Origin: Siphonodentalium dalli
Taxonomy: Eukaryota; Mollusca; Scaphopoda; Gadilida; Siphonodentaliidae
DNA: 64,000 nucleotides
Assembly (NCBI GenBank): GCA_032622095.1
Contig: CP136063.1
Coordinates: 267,587,426 to 267,651,425 of the forward strand
Direction: 5' to 3'
The notes under the pieces were generated by a model that was not told where the DNA came from, made no database searches, and was given only the letters and a program-made list of their open reading frames with translations. The translations under genes and the position numbers were made by a program. Shown one piece after another: positions 11,622 through 24,029 of the stretch; position 1 is the first letter of the stretch, and each line of letters opens with the position of its first letter.

Positions 11622-12095
11622 CCGATGGGGTCATTGTCACAAGGCTCCGGTCACATTCGTAGCCAGCTTTTTAAATCGATCACAAATGTAGCCAGCTTTT
11701 CGCCGGCGATCACATTCGTAGCCAGCTTTTCTAATTCCATGCTTTATATATATGGCGCGAAATATGACGTCATCGCGTTCGTGACTAAAATGCCGACGTC
11801 ATGCTCCAGAAATTACTTCGTTTATCAACTTATATTGGAAAATAATTCGAGCATTCTAACGACATTGGTCGGAAACATCGAGTTATTAGATGAACTAATA
11901 TCACATTAAAGTTCAAGTTGTTTATCGTCTATCAACTCAGAAAAATGAGATTAACCTAATCTTGTTCGTTGAGGCTTGAGTGAATATGAAAAGCTGGCTA
12001 CAAATGTGATCGCCATAGAAAAGCTGGCTACATTAGTGATCGATTTAAAAAGCTGGCTACGAATGTGACCGGAGCCTTGTGACAATGACCCCATC
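11622..12095. mobile_element. GTAGCCAGC-iteron MITE, copy 3
   Basis: The termini and three-plus-three iterons match the other copies. It is flanked on both sides by the exact 13-mer GGCCGGAGTAATG (11609-11621 and 12096-12108). That is longer than the target duplication of the usual cut-and-paste superfamilies. The middle is inverted relative to copies 1 and 2. Confidence 0.85.
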
Positions 12096-12355
12096 GGCCG
12101 GAGTAATGTATAGTCTATAGAGTAAATATTTCCGGTTTAGTAATTACACATTTTGATAACAAAATTGCCCTATCCCTTGAATATCGCCCAGTACACAACC
12201 TTGAAAGTTCTAGAACTTGAACTATTGCATGCACTATTTCCCAATTCCCTATTCAAGTCAACAAACGAGTTTGCGTGGCTGCAATGTACCATGCAAAACA
12301 ATACATGGCAACCATGCAGGGACGTGGCTCTAGGGTCTCAGTAAGGTCTCTATAG

Positions 12356-12664
12356 GGTCACATTCGTAGCCAGCTTTTTAAATCGATCACAAATATAGCC
12401 AGCTTTTCACCGGCGATCACATTTCACAGCTTTTCTAATTCCAATCTAATTTATCAGAAACCTCGGGTTATTATAGATGAACTAATATCAAATTAAAATT
12501 CAAGTTCTTTTTTATCCATCAACTCAGAAAAATGATCATTGATGCTCTCATTAATATGAAAAGCTGGCCACAAATGAGATCGCCATAGGAAAGCTGGCTA
12601 CATTTGTGATTGATTTAAAAAGCTGGCTACGAATGTGATTGATGGCTTGTGAAAACGACCACAT
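12356..12664. mobile_element. GTAGCCAGC-iteron MITE, copy 4, degraded
   Basis: It begins ggtcacattcgtagccagct and ends with the inverted copy. The outermost GATGGGG terminus is lost on the left and eroded on the right, and one iteron has lost its gtagc. It is the most diverged of the four copies in this 3-kb cluster. A poly-C run follows at about 12669. Confidence 0.7.
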
Positions 12665-12669
12665 TATAG

Positions 12670-13176
12670 CCCCCCCCCCCTGGGCTTTCCCAACTGGCAC
12701 CTCATCGGTGTCTGGATGGTAGGTTATTCTGAATTTCAGTCCAGGATGGAACAGGACATTGAATAGTGGGCCGACCACGGTTCTCCAAGGGTAAGAAAAA
12801 ATATTGAGATCCGAAAATTGCAAATACTATCTAGCATCTAGTGGTCTAATTCCTGTCAAATTCACACACTCCGATTTGATTTTTCTTAAATAAAATTGTT
12901 TAGTAGTTTTTGACTGGTTATATGGAAGGAGCAGGACTAGCCGGACACACATTGTTCGGCTGGGTGTGAGAAAATTTGGAAATATGAATCTGAAAATACA
13001 ATTGCAAAATCTTACCATCTAGACTGGCATCAAGCTTTCCAGGTGTTGGAAACTTCCAACCTGACATCTGGAGTTCCCCATACACTAAGGTTGGAAAATT
13101 CCCAACCGATGGCCATTTCAGTGATAATTTTGGACTAAAGTAGGGAAATACGCAAATGTTTATGGGATTCCGTTAT
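12670..13176. other. Gene-free stretch
   Basis: A poly-C tract, then two short phrases based on ttggaaa-ttcccaacc (about 13040-13110), which recur near 19020-19060 and 19400-19470. No exon recognised. Confidence 0.35.
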
Positions 13177-14290
13177 CACATTTGTTAGCTAATTATGCTT
13201 AAACGTATATCATATATGGTTAAGCGTAATTTGCTTACACTTTTAAAAGCGTAATTCACAATTACACTTCAACATAAATCATTCACACTTGAGTATAATG
13301 CATCTGAATTACGATTAAGCACAATTAATTTACGCTTAACTTAAGTTTAATTAATTTACGCTAACTTAAGTGTAATTAATTTATGTTCAACTTAATCATA
13401 ATTAATTTACACTTAAGCGTAATTGGGTTCTTCGTGCAGCTATCTCACCTCGGGCATAATTGTATAGGCTGATGCAGTCTACTGGCATTAGTAATGTTGT
13501 TACATCCATTTCAGCTTGAGGGTAACTCTATATGAGAGTGTATATAAAGTTGAAATACGCTTAAGCGTAAACGAATTACGCTTAAAGGGGTACTGTACGC
13601 CATTTTCATTAAATTTCCGGTGACAACAACGATCTAATATCGATAATATATAGAAACATAAGTAATTTGAGTCGAAGGATGTATTCTGTAAACGCTCAGG
13701 TTAATAGGTTATCTTAAAATTTTATAATTTAAAAGTTAATAATTTGATATAAATTGAATTTATGACTGGAGCCATAAAATGGCGTCAATTAAATTACGAA
13801 TTTGCGTAATCAAATAAAGTAAATGAGGGATACTGGCTTGTTAAACCGATCGCACACACGATCGCTTAAAATATTATGATGATACGGGGAGAACACTCAA
13901 GCCACTCACTGACTAGCGACGATACAATAACTTAAATGATTATATGGGACTAGTATGCCTATAATATAACTTTTATTTGATTCATTTGGTTGAAAACTGT
14001 ACAAAAATTACTCGACAACGAAAATTTGTATTTTTGCATTCCGGTAAATTTGTCATCCGTAACACTACTTCGTACTCAACAGACTTTCAAATAATGAAAA
14101 AAGTGTTACCTTATTCTCAGACTCGGAGACTCCAACAACCAACAACAACATTTGGCGTACAGTACCCCTTTAAGCTTAAATGAATTAGTCTTAAGTGTAA
14201 ATGAATTATGCACTCTAGTGTAATAGGTGAATTACGCTTAAGAGTAATGCATTTAAGCTTACCCTTAAGCTCAATTAGCTAATAAATGTG
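13177..14290. mobile_element. TTAAGCGTAA palindrome-rich element
   Basis: The ends cacatttgttagctaatta (left) and the complement taattgagct...ataaatgtg (right) form an imperfect terminal inverted repeat of about 25 bp. The body consists of loose repeats of ttacgcttaa and its complement ttaagcgtaa, separated by aattaattta. A different TTAA element is inserted in the middle (13586-14169). The repeats are not coding. Confidence 0.6.
13586..14169. mobile_element. TTAA-flanked MITE, family P1, copy a
   Basis: It begins AGGGGTACTGTACGCCA and ends TGGCGTACAGTACCCCT, with TTAA directly outside both ends (13582-13585 and 14170-14173). TTAA duplication and short inverted repeats are the hallmark of piggyBac-like elements. 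It has no transposase. A second copy in reverse orientation lies at 57359-57894 and matches over most of its length. Confidence 0.85.
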
Positions 14291-14756
14291 AAAAAGGCCT
14301 CCCGTAAATGTTGATCTAAAAAACAAAAAAATTGCCATATAATAAACAATTGTTGGAAAATCAAACTATGAAAACAAAGTTACCGGGTGAGAACATTCCC
14401 CACCAACCCCACCCAACCTCCCGGCTTCCACGTCCCTGGTGGCATTAACCACCTGGCGGGTACAGGGGGGGGGGGTGGAAAAAAAGTTTTTTCCGGGCAC
14501 GTATGCCGGGGTGGCCGGGTGGGTGGTCGATAGGACCAACAAACAATTTTTTCCGCAACTCAAAAATATTTTTCCTGCAAGTATTTTTGACTGTTTTTGC
14601 AATGAGTTTGGCTTAAAACACATCTATAGGCCTATGTCAATATTAACATAAATGAAAAATTTCATGATGATCAGACAAACAGTATAGCCTGTAGCCCATG
14701 CTAATGGATTGAATTTTGAAATCCAATATGGCTGCTGGCAACCATGTTTTTTTTTT
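14291..14756. other. Gene-free stretch before the retrotransposon
   Basis: Contains a G-rich run and the phrase gccggggtggccgggtgggt, loosely like the G-rich sequence near 17940-17985. A run of T residues at about 14748 marks the broken 5' edge of the retrotransposon. Confidence 0.35.
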
Positions 14757-17596
14757 TAGATTGACTACATCCTATACCCGAAGAACATAGAAAATCTACG
14801 GACTACACTTCTGGACGATCTCGCCACCAATGTGTCCGACCATATTCCAAAATTAATTGTAATTCCGTGCGAACTTACACCTATAGCTGAAAGCAGTGCT
14901 GGTAAGGAAAAACAGAAAACCCGGCCTGATTGGACCAAGATAGATATCCCGCGTTATAAAAAACTAGTTGATGACCATCTTAAAAAGGAAAGTAACAACG
15001 ATACAGAGGACATCGCGGATAGGATAGTCACTCTATCAGAGATGCTCGTAGATGCTTCAAAAATGTCTGCACCTAAACAACGTAAAACAAACAACAAACC
15101 AAAGGTTCAAGTATGGAACAAGGATATCGCTGACAAACTCCACCAAAACAGAATAGACCATAGAAACTGGTGTGATGCTGGAAAACCAACAGATCAAGAT
15201 AATTCACTTCTGCGAGCGAAAAAAGATTCCCGCAAAATATATCGATATGAAGTGAGGAAAGCCGTGTGTTCTCAGAGCATGAATTACAAAATGAAAATAA
15301 TGGAAGCCAAGGAGTATGACAGGAATGCATTCTACAAACTCATCAAAAAGCAGCGTTGCAATGGGATATCCTTAATCAGCGATTTGCATGTTGGCGATGT
15401 TACATACAGCAACGAGAATGTCATTGATGGATGGACTCAGCATTTCAAGGAACTTGCAAAACCGAAGGACAATGACGCTTTTATCCATCAATTCTTCTCA
15501 AACTGTATCACCGATTATGAGAGCATAAAGAGTAACAATTACACGTATGACCTACCAGACATCAATGTTGAAGTCGTGAAGAAAGCGTTTGCTTCATTAA
15601 ACAAAGGGAAATCTGCCGACAATTTTGGGCTTACAGTTGAACATTTTGTGTATGCCAGTGAGGATCTCATCATGTCTGTAGTACAAGTATTGAAGTTAAT
15701 ATTCAGAGATAAACAAATCCCAGACATTCTAAAGCTTGGGCTACTCTCCCCCATCTACAAAAACAAAGGAGATAAATCAACATCTGGTAACTACAGAGGG
15801 ATAACTGTGCTTCCAGTGTTACTGAAGATACTGGAGCTAATCCTGAGAGCAGACCTGCGGGATAGCGTGCTGCACCTCCAATCACCATTACAGAGAGGCT
15901 TCACAGAAAATTCATCCCCGTTAAACAGTGCATTAATGCTAGAAGAAATCATCAGAGACAACAAAGATGCGAACAAGACAGTATATGTAGCATTCTTGGA
16001 TGCGAAGTCTACTTTCGATGTCGTAAACAAAGAAATCCTTCTCAGAAAAGTTTTCCTATATGACGTTAACCCTTCAACATGGACACTTATTGATGATCTT
16101 CACACAAACTGTGCATCTGTAGTCAAATGGGAGGGACGTACATCACAACAATTTGATATCCATCAAGGAGTACGACAAGGAGATATCATGCGTGCGGACC
16201 TGTACAAATTATATGTGGAAGAACTACTACACAAGTTCCAGAGTACAGACGCCGGAACCAGCATTGGAAATATTCACCTGAACGCCACAGCTTGTGCTGA
16301 TGATGTAGCAGTTTTCAGCACAAACCCGGGAGATTTACAAATACTTATTAACCTGGCATACCACTATAGCTGCTTACACAGATATAAGCTCCAACCACAG
16401 AAAAAGTGTAACAGTTGTTGTCCATCCGAAAAACCGAAAGCAATCCAATGAACAGGCCTGGCTTATGAGCAATGACTGTATGCCTAACGTGGAATCTACA
16501 ATGCACCTGGGGCTCGTAAGATAAACAAGCACAGAGAAGTCGCTTAAACTGTCCATTGAGAACAACATCACAAAAGCACGTAGAGCAACATATAGCTTAA
16601 TGCCCATTGGACTGCATGGAAAAAATGGTCTAGATCCTGACACTTGTATTCACCTGTATAGAACCTACATATCTCCTATACTGACATACGGATGCGATAT
16701 AATACTACCATTTGGGATTAATCTCCAACATCTAGAAACTTTTCAAAAAAAGTTCATCAAGAGAATAATGTCTCTACCCACCAATGTTGCTGATCCAGCC
16801 GTGTACATCCTCTCCGGACTCTTACCTATAGAAGGGAAGATACACATCAAAGCTCTCTCATTCTATAACAACATCTGTATCCAGGACGACTCATGCATCG
16901 AGAGACAACTAGCAGAAAGACAGCTGATGACCAAAGATCTTAGCAGTCACAGTTGGTTCATCAACATTAAGAAGATTCTGCTAAAATATGACCTTCCAGC
17001 AGCTATAGATTTATTACATCAAAGAGTATCAAAGGCCGAATGGAAAAGGATGATCAAAGCAGCAGTGCGCACTTACTGGAAAGAACGGGTTTACAATCAT
17101 GCTTTGACATATACAACTCTAACCTATCTAAATATATGCAACTACCAACCAGGACAGACTCACAGCGTAGTTAAAATACAGGGTAACCCGGTAAAAGCAG
17201 CATCACGCTTAGCTACGAAACTGAAACTCGTCACAAATACCTACACCCTAGAAAGCAGCAGACAGAATATTGGCAAATCTAATGGTATATGTAGATTATG
17301 TCACAAGGAGAAAGAAGATAGACTTCATTTCCTACTGCAGTGCCATGCTTTAAATGATGTAAGAGCTAGTGTGCTCACAACCATATCCGAAGAGTACCAG
17401 AATCTATTCCATCAAGATTTCAACAAGCTTCCTGATGATAAAAAAAACTAGAGGTCATCCTGGATTGCTCTAAGACCAGTATAGTAGTGACACTTTATCA
17501 TCCATCAAGATTGACACTCTACAATTCCAAACAACAAGATTATGCTATGTCCTGCACAGCAGAAGATTCAGACTACTCCAGCACGACAAAGGTTAA
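14757..17596 (+). pseudogene. Non-LTR retrotransposon ORF2 relic (endonuclease tail, RT, zinc knuckle)
   Basis: The frame opens inside an AP-type endonuclease: IDYIL, then VSDHIPK, its last conserved block. Reverse transcriptase follows, with SPIYKNKGD and NYRGITVLP (about 15750-15830), FLDAKSTFDVV for the first catalytic aspartate region (about 16000), GVRQGD and CADDVAVF for the double-aspartate motif. A terminal CxxC-H-C knuckle (CRLCHKEKEDRLHFLLQC) lies at 17290-17345 and the C-terminal RLCYVLHSRRFRLLQ ends at a stop at 17596. A frameshift near 16400-16500, a stop in the RT-to-knuckle linker and another shift at the A run near 17445 break it. The 5' part is missing. Clade undetermined; APE-type non-LTR is firm. 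Confidence 0.9.
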
Positions 17597-18169
17597 ATTG
17601 CTGGTCCAACCATTCATGCATCCTTGAATGTGACTATGATATATTTTAGATGTACATAATTTTTAACGAGGGAAAATATTTACCAATACTAGGATCGGGA
17701 TCACTCGGAAGAGGTTGACCACACATGCATGGTCGGACAGAAGAAGTAAAGTAAGACCAAATGACCCCCAAATAACTTGTTCCTATATACATGTCAATGT
17801 TAACATCCATGACTAATAGTATGCACATAAATTCATATACAGCTGTTTACAGTGAATTTCACCCCCCCCCCCCCGCAAATCTGTTTTAGTGTTAAAAGGG
17901 TGTGGGTGTCAAAAAATGGTCGGAATAAACTGCCGAAAACGGAAAAAACTTTGGACGCGGGGGTGGGTGGGTGGGTCCCAACAAGGGTTGAAAGTAAAAA
18001 ATCAGCATATGTGCCTGCAAAATGTTTCCGACTCCCCCTTGGCGGGTATGGTCTTTTACTGTCGGTCATTGTAGTTTGCATCGACGACCAGAAAATCCAT
18101 CAGAAAAACCGTTCCAATCGAGTGCGCCAATGTCATAATCGAGTGCGCCAATGTCACTCAGAAGCTGCA
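17597..18169. other. Region upstream of the NDUFA11-like start
   Basis: Holds a poly-C tract (about 17862-17874), G-rich repeats and, just before the start codon, a duplicated 20-mer (aatcgagtgcgccaatgtca at about 18117 and 18138). This stretch should include the promoter and 5' UTR, but no TATA box or initiator can be called. The open frame running through it from 17852 looks like repeat translation. Confidence 0.4.
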
Positions 18170-18326
18170 ATGGCACACGTTACCTGGCTCACTATCCATT
18201 TCGAAAAACATATAGAATCCTTAAAGAAAGGCCCTAAATTACTATACCATAATCACCTTCAAGGAAAAGATGGCGAAGACATCGGGATCAAAACGTTATC
18301 AGTTGCGTCTAAAGCTGCAGCAATAG
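18170..18326 (+). CDS. NDUFA11: NDUFA11-like (complex I B14.7 subunit), exon 1
   Basis: The ATG at 18170 opens residues 1-52; the exon ends ATAG before the donor GTACGG, leaving one base of a split codon. Joined to exons 2-4 it gives 582 nt and 193 residues without a break. NDUFA11 is a four-helix Tim17-family accessory subunit of NADH:ubiquinone oxidoreductase in the inner mitochondrial membrane. The match includes GKDGEDIGIKTLSVASKAAA, corresponding to the conserved start of helix 1, and glycine-rich helices at about residues 43-63, 92-108, 118-132 and 137-155. Human NDUFA11 has 141 residues, so this protein has a longer loop and C-terminal tail. The start was chosen because the upstream frame is repeat-like. 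A related Tim17-family protein is the alternative. Confidence 0.75.
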
Positions 18327-18399
18327 GTACGGTAGTCGGTACATGTACAGTCGGTCAGGTAGTAACGGGTCACAGGCAGTAACGGGTCAGTTGCTGTTT

Positions 18400-21300
18400 A
18401 TCGTCGTGGCAAAAGTCACAGATGCACTTGATCTCCCAAAATCCTTTTGATTCTTGAGAATGAATATGTGTTGGAGATCATGTGCAATTTGTGGCGAGTT
18501 CTGACGGTAATTTCCGATTTAATTAAATTTTTCTGACGGACAGTGGACACGCATCGGAGGAAAGTAGGTCAACAAAATATGTCAAGTTGCAGATCGGCTG
18601 CTGCCAATAAAAAACAGAATAAAGTACACCCAAACTAAGCACTGTAAAATCTTAACAAATTATTTATTTTTCAACTCCCAGACCCCCACAAAAGTTAAAT
18701 TTGTCTTATTGTGTAAACATTTAATTTGTTTCGACCTACTTCCGTTGTCAATAGCGGGTCACATGCTTTTGTTGACAGTCGATCGCACGTGCTATCACGG
18801 AATGGATAAAAACATGTCAATTGAATTCTAATGATTAGCATACATTGGAAATAATAAAACATAGTAACATTTCATGCCTTCATTGGCAATTTAAGACATA
18901 ATATAGGTTGAAATTGTTCTCATAGTTTAATTTTCCAACCAGAATTGAATGAAGAGTGAATGTTTTTTTAGACCAACAGTCAAATATTTTCCAGTGGTCG
19001 GTAAAATAATTAGATTGGAATGGCTATCAGTTGGAACATTTCTAACTATACAGGGTGCCAGGTTGAAAAATTCTAGCAGTTGGAATTCTTGAGGGACCTG
19101 TTGGGGGGGGGGGGGGGTATCCAAGCCAAATTATTAACCCACCGCTAGGGGTGTGGGAGGGACAGGGACGTGGCTAGATCATGCCATGAACCTCTACTAA
19201 TGCTAACGCCCGTTTTGAACTGATGGAATATGACCTCTACGGGCGTTAACATTAGTAGAGGTTCATATATGGCTTGATCTAGGACGTGGCCAGAGGGTCT
19301 CCGTTGGTGACGTCCACCTTGGAAGTTCCAATTACCCCCCACCACCATTGAACCAGACAAATGTCACAAAGCCCTGCCCATGGTTTGAAAATTTCATCTA
19401 GTGTCTCAAACTTTCCAACTGTTGGAAATGTCTAACCCCCCCCCCCCCCCCCCACCTAAGGTTGGAAAATTTCCCAAAATAATCAGAAATAATGGACATT
19501 TTCAGACCAAAAATTTTACAAAAAAATAGAAAAATATGCTGCTGTTGGTCTAAAAACAACTTATTCCCCACTGTTTAATAACTGGTTGGGCATATATACA
19601 AATAATTGAGAACAATTTTAACCAATGCGGGTAATTGTGGTGTAATATGCTCTAACTATAAAGTTGTGTTAGACTGGGTCAGGCATGATTTTCTAGCTTG
19701 AACATTTTTATCAATGTTGGGTAGGGGAGAGTCACCCCAACACCATACCTGTCACTACGTCCTTGAGGAGGGGTGCAAGGAGGGTGTGATTACCTGGAAT
19801 CAGGAAGTTGGGTCTCGCCCAAGGGATGACCAGTGCCCATATGAATATGCTAAGGTGCATCCACCAAATGAAGTGCCCAAGCCATATAATCCTCGCCGAG
19901 AAAACCACAAAATTAAAAAAATATATAAACACCAAATGATAATTTCGCGTTTTCAATTGTTCCATTATAAATTGGTCTATCGGTACATTGCATTCTGTGT
20001 ACAAACGGATAGTGTGCCATGTAACTGCTGTGATAATAACCTGACAGGGATGAATCCAGCAGGCACTTCATGCAGTGCTACATGTAGCTGGCAGCCAGTG
20101 GCAGGTCAATTATATTGGGAGGGGGCTGCACAAATTTAAAATTAACACACAACTGAGGGTGGGTTGGGTGCTTGGTGAAAATGGGTATCATGTCAGTGGC
20201 GACACACACCCAACACTCACTGTCGTTCGCGACGTCCTGGCTTGTAACATTTACCTTTATTTTTCTGGATCGGAGCAAAAGGAAAGTAATTGCAAGTCCC
20301 AGTTTTGTCGTTGCTTCTTTCTTGATGTATATGTTGAATACAAATGTAATCTAAATTGAATCATGATCCACAAATAAAGCGACAAGTGGACTACATGTAG
20401 CTCACAAACCAATGATATTAATTGGATACATGCATATGTCAATCAGATTTGGCACTGGTAAGTGCTGCACATGCATTGCAATGAAATAAGTACACCACAT
20501 TTGGTATTCATGGTCATATAAACATGTACCGGGTAGGCCAAATGAATATGTTGTCAGTTTTGTGTGTGTGTTTGTGTCATTAATTAATTAATTTAGAAAC
20601 TACAAAACATATAATTACATGTATGTACTGTCCGAAAATAAATATTGAGCTTTGATAAAATCATTGACAATTAAATGTGAGTAAAAAATGTGAGTTAAAG
20701 ATATATATGTAATTAAATAAGTTATAGGCAATAACAACAAATTTGCCATTCGAGGTGACTCAAGACAGTACAATCCACAATGAATTATAACTGATCCACT
20801 TGGGATTTGGGATGTAAGCGCCGAAGGTGATCGAAATGATCAAATGATCTTGTCCGCCACCTTCTGTTCAGGTAAATTTCCACTTTCCAGTGTTTTATAT
20901 CAGTTTGTTGCCTTTACCCCTGTTTATCCCATAGAAAGAATGGAGCTGTCCTATCCTGACTGCCAACCATCCACCCCAACTGCTGCCACCTCTGCTCTGA
21001 TTATATACTAGTATATGTTTGTATTATGAACACAAAACATTCAATCACACACTGTAACACTACTACATATGATTTGTGAGTGAATGCTATTAACTGTACA
21101 GAGGGCCATATTATGTTGGGAACAAATGTAATTTGAGTTTGTATCTCCACTATAAAAAAATAATAAAAACATATTTCTCAACTACTAATTTTTCTACAAA
21201 TTAGTTATTGATCGTGATTCTAAAAGCGCTAATTATCATCATCAAAAACATAGAATTAATTTCCCCGATGATGACGTACACGTGTATCGTCTAGCTGTGC

Positions 21301-22130
21301 CTTGGTAATTGTTTTGAACATTGTTTTGTTTACATTCCGATGATGCTGAAATGGAGTTTAATCAGTTTATAGTAAACAAGTTTGTGTTAGATAAAAAACT
21401 TTTAATTGGAATAAATACATCTTGCACATGTTATTTGTGGTTTAATAACACACAAACAGCCATCAATTGTGATACATACAGTTCAAATGAAAGGTGACCC
21501 TTTACTGCCTGAATTGACCCCTTATTGCCTGGATTTCGTGCTATCTTTGATCGGTTATTTTAAAAAGAAAGAGCTATATTTGTGAACATCACATAAGATG
21601 TATGATAGAGCTAGGATTTATGAACAAAATGACATATAAATTTTTATCCATTGTACTTGCATACAGACAGGTGCAGCACAAACATAAAAAGTGACCCTTT
21701 ACTGCCTGAATGACTGTACCATATAGATATACTGTCTTTACTGATAATGTGATATAGGCTTATAGCCTATTTTATTAGTATTACTAGTAGTAATATGATT
21801 ACGTCAGTACGTATGGACAACCTAAAACACGTACGTCCATCTATAAAATGATAAATGTATGTTTCATAGGAGTGCCTGTATTTCTGGCCAACTTGGGATA
21901 TACGATCACTCCAGTGCGTATGGGCCGTAGGACGGGGACATGTCACTCTATGTCCAAAGGTTTGCTATTCCCAAGGTTCATTATACCGAAGTTTCGCTAT
22001 TCACAACGTTCTCTATATTCCTCAATATTCAGAAGGTTTTTATAACTTGTTATTTTGAAGTTTCATTCTATTATCTATATTCTAAAGTATTGAGAGGGTT
22101 CTTTATCATAAGACTCTTTTTATGAAGGAA
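18400..22130. other. Intron 1, first part
   Basis: AT-rich intron with poly-G and poly-C tracts near 19105 and 19440, and short inverted repeats. No exon with matching phase was found. A 141-codon frame at 19714-20139 has mixed composition and no clear splice sites and is not called. The phrase gacccctta-ctgcctga occurs near 21497 and 21692. Confidence 0.4.
19183..19272. repeat. Imperfect hairpin
   Basis: The arms atgaacctctactaatgcta (left) and the complement ending ttagtagaggttcat (right) enclose about 35 bp, with one mismatch in the first 28 positions. The outer phrases gtggctagatcatg and ggcttgatctagg-acgtgg extend the symmetry. Probably a small fold-back element. Confidence 0.6.
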
Positions 22131-22515
22131 ATAACTTAAAGGCACTCAATCCGATAAGACGCTGCTAAATTACTCTTTCTTTGGCTTTGGTGGGGAAAAA
22201 AATATTTGATTAGTGTCGAACCCACCCATCAAAGCTCAGAGTAATTAGATATCGATCTTTGCAGTTTGCTATTTTTATTGTTCTGGGTCTAATCGTGCCA
22301 GGACGAGGTCAAAACGGGCGGTCTTCCAGATAAAGATGGATAACTGTAAAATCGTGGTAATAATAACTACTTGGTATTAGAGTTGTCCATCTTTTCTGGA
22401 TAAATACGCCCAGAATAGCATACCTTCAGAATAGCGAACCTTCTTAATAAGAACCTTTGGGATAGCGACCCTTCGGAATATGGAACCTTCGGAATAATGA
22501 ACCTGATCCTGTATG
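21960..22515. repeat. Inverted arrays of a ~15-bp iteron (gctattc-gaaggttc)
   Basis: About 21960-22115 holds degenerate direct copies of gctattcccaaggttc-type words. About 22420-22510 holds the same words on the other strand (gaaccttcggaata). The arrays face each other across a TTAA element fragment. They may be subterminal repeats of one larger element. Confidence 0.55.
22140..22366 (+). mobile_element. TTAA MITE, family P2, copy a (3' truncated)
   Basis: After TTAA at 22136-22139 it reads AGGCACTCAATCCGATAAG, matching the start of the copies at 23037 and 63774. Shared internal blocks include aaatatttgatt and atcaaagctcagagt. Similarity ends at about 22366 and no right terminus is found. 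Confidence 0.7.
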
Positions 22516-23036
22516 AAGAGCCCATGACACGTCCATCAATAAATGTATACATGTTTCATGGGACTGTTTATATATACATATATAATAATATAAGACTGGA
22601 GTAAAGTTGAGACCAACATGTCTTTGTTAATATTGGTGCTCAGATTTCAGCGAAATTTGGTGTGGTGATTCGGGGTGCCCTGGCAGAGTGAATAATGCCG
22701 TTAGTTTTTCTAAATTTTTATTTAAACTAATTTAAATAAATAAAAAAAATATGAACATATGTGAATATTTAGGTACAAATAAACGTATTTGCACGAGAAT
22801 ATGTTGCAGCCCCAGATATAGAGGAATGTGGGCCACAGTTAGACATGGGTCAGAGTGAGATATTGCCTCTAACATTTCTTCCTATTTCCAGACCAATATC
22901 CATGGCGCCAGTCAAGAGATATTAGCCATATAGCACATGTTACTATATTTCTTCAAAATGCAATCGGCAGGTGAAGGTTGAATCTGGCAACCAATTTTCA
23001 AGGCAAAATTATTTAATTTAATTTTTGCAATTTTAA

Positions 23037-23481
23037 AGGTACTCAATCCGAATTAACCCTCGCAGATTACTATTTCCTTGACTTCAGAGGTGAAAAATAT
23101 TTGATTCAAGTCGAGGAACCCACAACATCAAAGCTCAGAGTGATCAGATACCGATTTTTAAAATCTATCATTTTAATTTTACGTGGCCCAGCAAACAGCA
23201 GACAAGAATACTTTCTCTGACCAAATTGCAAATGGAGATGGATAACTCTAAAATCAACTGAGTTTTTTTTTGTGTGTGTCAGATGTTTGACAAACCAGCA
23301 ATATTCGTTGAGCAAAAAGTTGATAAATAAATTACAGGTTTTTGTCAATTTTATGCCATAATTGACTGCAGTTAGCATTATTTTCGAGCAATTAATTCTG
23401 TTAACTGAAGCGGCATTTCAAAAAAAATTCTTGTTGTTGGAATCTGATGATATGGGGACTATTGATTCGGATTGAGGACCT
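23037..23481 (+). mobile_element. TTAA MITE, family P2, copy b
   Basis: The left end AGGTACTCAATCCGAATTA is preceded by TTAA. The right end GATTCGGATTGAGGACCT is followed by TCAA, a one-base decay of TTAA. The 445-bp element has no coding capacity. It is the only complete copy of the family here and defines both termini. Confidence 0.8.
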
Positions 23482-24029
23482 TCAAGGGAAAAATATCTTT
23501 ATTGGATAAATTTACATATAATACTGAATACATTTTTATGAAAACGGGGATTTAATGCATATTTCACATAGCCACATCTGATTTATTTATAGAGGTAACG
23601 TTTATGTATGCTTGACTTTCAGCGATTTACATGGATGGGACACAATGACTCAATGAGACATAATTTATGGCCCTGGTAGGATCCAACTTCAGTAGATGAC
23701 AGGCACTTCGAAAAGGAATGAGATAATTTGCCAAATGACTATTGTTTTGGGGCTAAATAATTTAGATCAAACAAACTGATGTCATAGTGGTATGTTCGGT
23801 GTGTTTCCTATACGGTTACTACTTAGGGGTGACCCCTTCTGTGAAGTAGATGATGAGAAACAAGTATTAAGGGTGGTCCCAGCTCGAGATTGCATGCTTG
23901 TTCATGACTTTTGTGAGCTTATATCGTACTCTCAGATGTCTAAGCATTGTGATGGTCAATAATAGTGATAGCGGAGACCTAGACTGAAATTAACAATATT
24001 GATTGAAATTTAATTCTATTTCAATTTAA

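Noticed and set aside
17852-18169. N-terminal extension of the NDUFA11-like frame
   Set aside because: The extra residues come from poly-C and G-rich repeat sequence; the ATG at 18170 gives the better protein start.
19714-20139. 141-codon frame with a cysteine-containing tail
   Set aside because: Composition is uneven, no fitting splice sites or family were recognised, and the sequence around it is repeat-rich intron. Left uncalled.
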